A stretch of DNA of 64,000 nt from positions 7,022,579 to 7,086,578 of the forward strand of contig CM028335.1 in NCBI GenBank assembly GCA_016647705.1. The letters run 5' to 3'. A program made the translations under genes and the position numbers. Shown piece by piece: positions 61,201-64,000 of this stretch. The stretch's first letter is position 1. Each line of letters starts with the position of its first letter. A model generated the notes under the pieces. It was not told the origin of the DNA, did no database searches, and saw only the letters and a program-made list of their open reading frames with translations. The stretch is from Eucommia ulmoides. Lineage: Eukaryota; Streptophyta; Magnoliopsida; Garryales; Eucommiaceae.

Positions 61201-64000
61201 AGATAGGAATTTTGTTTTCATTCTGGGGTATTCTGGGAATAGAAACATGTTTGGTAACGATCATTATCTTGAAATTATTTCTTTAAATTTATGAGAACAG
61301 AAATAAGAAACACGTTTGGTTGCAACAATTATTCTTTTTTTCTTTCTTTAAATGTATGGTGGCTGACATTGTGGTGGTGGCCGAGTGGTGGTGGTGTGAA
61401 TAGTTTTGTGAAAGTGAATAGGAATCAACATTTTTTTGTCTCTTATATTCTGAAAGAATTTAGGAATTACTCCCAAAATTTTGGGAACAGAAACATGTTT
61501 ACCAAACGCGTTTCTGCACATTAATCCCAAAATTTTAGGAGCAAAAACAGAAATCACGGAACGGAAACAATAACCAAACGGGGCCTAAAATTTTCTTATT
61601 TTATGAATTATCTTTTTTTTTTGTGAATTGATTTATATATGGGTGTTTCTGTAACAAGTACCTTATTTTACCCTTAATTTTTAAAAGATCTCATACGTAA
61701 TTGCAACTTGTGTTTTAATCCCGCACATTAAAAAATGTAGAAGGACCAATACATATGTTGCACTTTCACAGTTACATGTATCTAACTTGTATGTAAAATA
61801 TTTGTTAAATGTAACAAATATTATACAAGTACATGTAATATAGTTACATGTAATTTATAATTTCTAAATAATATTAAACAGGTACATGTAGTTAATATTA
61901 TACAGGAGTGAGCACATGCTAGATTAATATGCAAAGCAAAAACCATTTTAAGGGATTAAATCAAAACTTATGTTTTAACTGAGACTTATAACATATTACA
62001 TCCGCTGTTTGAGACTAATCACCAATTTTCCTTTTATATATTTCTTCACTCACCTAATTTAGTCAAATTTAATTGTTTAAACAAAGAAACATACAATTAT
62101 TTTAATTCATTTAAATTTCTAAGTTATATTTTACTCCAATTACATTAGAAATAACATATGAACTATGACTAAAATGGTTAGCTAGTTAATTTAAATGTTT
62201 TTAATTTTTGCAACAAAAGGTTGAAATATAACAATTCTTAAATTGACTAATTGAAAAGTAGTGTAATTTGAGAATTGAAGGACAACAAAACACCCCTTAT
62301 TTTCCCCTTAAGCGTGTTCAAGTGACAAGATGAGTTTGATATTTATTTTGCAGACTGGGATTTGAAATTGCAGCAAACAATGGTGGAAATGTTTCCACTT
62401 AGAACAGAAGATGCAGCATATAGCAAAATCAGTGGAATGCTTTCTACGCTTGGAGATCCCTTTACTCGGATCATCAGTCCAAAGGTGGTTTTATTATTGC
62501 ATTTCATTTCTATATACTAAGGTAGTGTTTGGTAGCACGGAATTGAAGGCTTGAAATTAAAATCGGAATAAACGCATGCAAATTTGTAGATTTTTACATG
62601 TGTTCGTTTCTAAATCCAATTCCATGAAATAAACCAAATGCCACCTAAAGAATTTCATTTGACAAACATTGGAAATTGGTAGAACATGTAACGGGTTTTA
62701 ATTTCCTTTGAGAATACTAAGGTAGTGTTTGGTTTTACGAAATTGGAGTCTGGGAACTGGAATTGGAAATGAAAAAAAAAAATCTAAAAATTTATATGCG
62801 TTTATTTCCAACCAACCGCCGCCCAAATGCATTTCGAATTTTCTCTTACAAGTTGGCATCCATAGGCAAATTGAATCATTGAAGGCTGACAATGATTTTT
62901 TTATTTTTTATTTATTTATCAGGAATACCAAGGTTTTAGAATTGGAAGTGATGGAAATTTACAAGGAGTTGGTCTCTTCATTAATGTAGAACCGAAAACA
63001 AGGCATCTGGTTAGTAAGAATCTGAAAAACCAATTTGACGTTTTGTGTGGGAAGCTTTTGGTTTCTTGGAATTGGTTTGAAATGAACGCATTCAAATTTA
63101 AAAATTCAATACGTTCATCTCCGATTCCAAGGCTCCAAGTCTATGAAACCAAATGCTACCTTTGTTCCCAGATGTCTTCATTTTCTAAGAACGGGAACAG
63201 AAATATCTCAATAAAAAAAGATTGTCTGTGACTCTGTGTTCTGTTCCCCAAAAAATTGTTCTAAATTTCTGGAAACAGAACATAAACAATTTTAGGTACA
63301 TAGGATGAACTTTTTGCAACTTCTATTTCAGGTGGTTTTGTCTTGTATAGAGGGTAGTCCTGCTGCTCGTGCTGGTTTACATGAAGGAGATGAGCTAGTC
63401 GAGATTAATGGTATGAAATTAGGATTATTTTATCTCAAAATCTATTTGAAATGACACCCAATCAATTAATTATCATTAACCAAAACTAAATTAATTGTAA
63501 AGTATTGTTTGTTGAGTTCAGGTGAAAGGCTACATGGAATTGACAGTGAAGCTGCGGCACAGAAGCTAAGAGGCCGAGTCGGAACAACCGTTACAGTAAC
63601 TGTCAACACTGTAAATATGTTCTCTCTCTCTGTGCACACACAGAAAAAGTGTTTTTCTTACAATTTCTCACAAGCCCATGAATTCAAACCCAATATGTTT
63701 TTCTTCTTTTATAAAAGTTTTTTTTTTAGAAGATACTAAACTTGTATCCAAACAAGGAATTGGCCAAACGACAAGATTTTTGCAACTTGAAAAAAAGTCA
63801 TTAGTTTGCAAATTACATGAATTTTTCAAATTCCTTATCCAAACGCAGTCTAAATGTGCCCACCGTTTCTTCTTCAGGGTACAAATATGGGAGGCAAAGC
63901 AAGTTTAAGAGAGGTATGGACTCTCTAGCTTTCTGTAACAATGGTATAAGTACATTTTTAAGCTTGGAATGCAGAGATCTTATCTGTAAGGTAGCGTTTG
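52208..64000 (+). CDS. CTPA3: Chloroplast carboxyl-terminal processing protease (5' part)
   Basis: CTPA proteases are lumenal Ser/Lys endopeptidases; the best-known member trims the photosystem II D1 precursor. Exons read are 52208-52537, 52756-52837, 62354-62484, 62923-63009, 63332-63410, 63522-63610 and 63878-63913. Borders are GT-AG, phases agree, and 278 residues are open with no stop. Residues 1-70 look like a stroma-targeting peptide rich in Ser, Arg and Lys. Residues 72-96 look like a thylakoid signal ending in the cleavage-type motif ALA. Then come the conserved EAWGLIRETFVDPTFNHQDW and LSTLGDPFTR, the carboxylate-binding/PDZ region with VGLFINVEP, EGSPAARAGLHEGDELVEIN and AAAQKLRGRVGTTVTVTV, and GGKASLRE. 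The catalytic Ser and Lys lie in exons right of the window. Among plant paralogues the sequence looks most like CTPA3. Intron 2 is 9.5 kb because of insertions. Confidence 0.9.
52947..53413 (-). repeat. 3' LTR of the intronic copia element
   Basis: On the minus strand it runs from TGTTATAATT to CATGAACAACA, and is bordered outside by AATAA. Confidence 0.88.
54127..54768 (-). pseudogene. copia RNase H region, two fragments
   Basis: The upstream piece (54553-54768) carries the late polymerase/connection motif RPNIAFIVNVLGRYLSNPG and the SDSDFSG segment. The downstream piece (54127-54486) carries IYCDNNAAVF and the end FADPLTKGL. A stop-containing interval separates them. Confidence 0.78.
55024..55506 (-). 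pseudogene. copia reverse-transcriptase fragment
   Basis: This is an open piece of the copia reverse transcriptase with LHQMDVKTIFLN (catalytic Asp region), LKQASRQWY and the active-site box LYVDDILLAS. It is bounded by stops on both sides, so the enzyme is not complete. Confidence 0.8.
56158..57151 (-). pseudogene. copia GAG-pre-integrase and integrase remnants
   Basis: 56630-57151 carries the pre-integrase zinc-binding region in degraded form (HKWLGYI, CVDCVREKLTK). 56158-56403 carries the integrase tail (NLPEYLWGEAIKVATYILNR and FELWTIRKPSLNHFRVWG). The catalytic core between them is frame-broken. Confidence 0.75.
57530..58132 (-). pseudogene. copia gag fragment
   Basis: This is a gag (UBN2-type) region of about 200 codons with the usual start MDLDLTLREDEPP, a mid-region YQTLDNAEVGYFMDGLMNM, and a basic tail that should lead to the zinc knuckle. 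The nucleocapsid zinc knuckle is disrupted downstream. Similar gag proteins package element RNA into particles; this copy is one piece of a broken polyprotein. Confidence 0.75.
58200..60026. other. Untranslated part of the copia element
   Basis: Between the 5' LTR primer site and gag lies about 1.8 kb of AT-rich DNA with recurrent CTCCTTTGGGCA-like words (58340-58620) and no coding sequence. This leader is long for copia. Confidence 0.55.
60042..60511 (-). repeat. 5' LTR of the intronic copia element
   Basis: On the minus strand it runs from TGTTAGAATA to CATGAACAACA. It differs from the other LTR at many scattered bases, so insertion is not recent. Confidence 0.88.
60543..61162. mobile_element. 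PIF/Harbinger-type MITE with TTA target duplication
   Basis: Ends GGCCCCGTTTGGTAACCG and CGGTTACCAAACGCCACC are inverted repeats. TTA flanks both sides (60540-60542 and 61163-61165), the usual duplication of PIF/Harbinger elements. The centre is GC-rich with CCGTCGCCGG words (60770-60970). Confidence 0.75.
61166..61585. mobile_element. Second MITE of the same family, inverted, abutting the first
   Basis: The right end CCAAACGGGGCC is the mirror of the left end of the neighbour at 60543. The left end is eroded (GTGTTTTTGC). It shares the TTA with its neighbour. Confidence 0.5.
61640..62030. repeat. Dispersed element, second copy
   Basis: It matches 19878-20500 in ATTAAAAAATGT, TTACATGTATCTAACTTGTA and GAGACTAATCA. 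It is followed directly by a second dispersed block (62040-62290) that matches 25480-25808. Confidence 0.55.
62521..62645. mobile_element. MITE in protease intron 3
   Basis: Ends GGTAGTGTTTGG and CCAAATGCCACC are inverted repeats flanked by TAA on both sides (62518-62520 and 62646-62648). The element is 125 bp long. Confidence 0.75.
62721..62830. mobile_element. Partial MITE copy before exon 4 of the protease gene
   Basis: It starts GGTAGTGTTTGGTTTTACG after TAA, like the element at 62521. The right end is not clean (CCGCCGCCCAAATGC). Confidence 0.45.
63990..64000. mobile_element. MITE left end at window edge
   Basis: TAA followed by GGTAGCGTTTG matches the left ends at 62521 and 62721. The rest is outside the window. 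Confidence 0.5.

Overview
The window is nuclear DNA of a flowering plant, most likely a eudicot. It is AT-rich, intron-rich and full of transposable elements. I recognise four host loci from spliced exons with GT-AG borders: a TRF-like telobox-Myb/PHD protein (+ strand, 17474-21382, complete), a decayed SMUBP-2/IGHMBP2-type helicase (- strand, 25908-29146), the TOR-complex subunit LST8 (- strand, 39133-47321, complete, 316 codons), and the 5' part of a chloroplast carboxyl-terminal processing protease of the CTPA3 type (+ strand, 52208 to beyond the right edge). They are unrelated single genes, not a cluster. LST8 (TOR signalling) and the protease (thylakoid lumen) are divergently arranged about 4.9 kb apart.

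1-16811 is a head-to-tail run of Helitrons, all on the - strand. Element A (12636-16811) is non-autonomous. Element B (2530-12635) carries a Rep/PIF1-helicase gene. Element C starts at 2529 and runs off the left edge. The 3' CTRR end of each upstream element (A, then B) touches the 5' TC end of the next with no base between. B's gene is broken by two in-frame stops and two single-base frame changes. Inside A and B are tandem duplications of about 0.5 kb, GAAACA-type hexamer arrays and three 72-bp repeats.

17474-21382 is the TRF-like gene. 21383-25907 holds a MITE, a hAT-type element with 8-bp target duplications, and low-complexity DNA. 25908-29146 is the helicase pseudogene. A 100-base assembly gap lies at 30140-30239. 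30732-35951 is a tandem array with a unit of about 2.2 kb and 2.3 copies, probably retroelement-derived. 36726-38490 is a wrecked copia relic.

39133-47321 is LST8, with ten small exons spread over 8.2 kb by insertions: a hAT element with a perfect 8-bp duplication, a LINE reverse-transcriptase fragment, a TRIM-like repeat and a 19-G run. 47322-52207 is intergenic and contains clusters of a TTACATTCAACAC-like motif around a transposon-like reading frame. From 52208 the protease gene begins. Its second intron is about 9.5 kb because it contains a complete 7.6-kb copia element (5-bp target duplications, two LTRs, primer binding site) and several MITEs.

I saw no tRNA, rRNA, CRISPR or organellar sequence. 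All gene models come from reading codons and splice sites by eye. Family names come from remembered protein motifs, not from a search.
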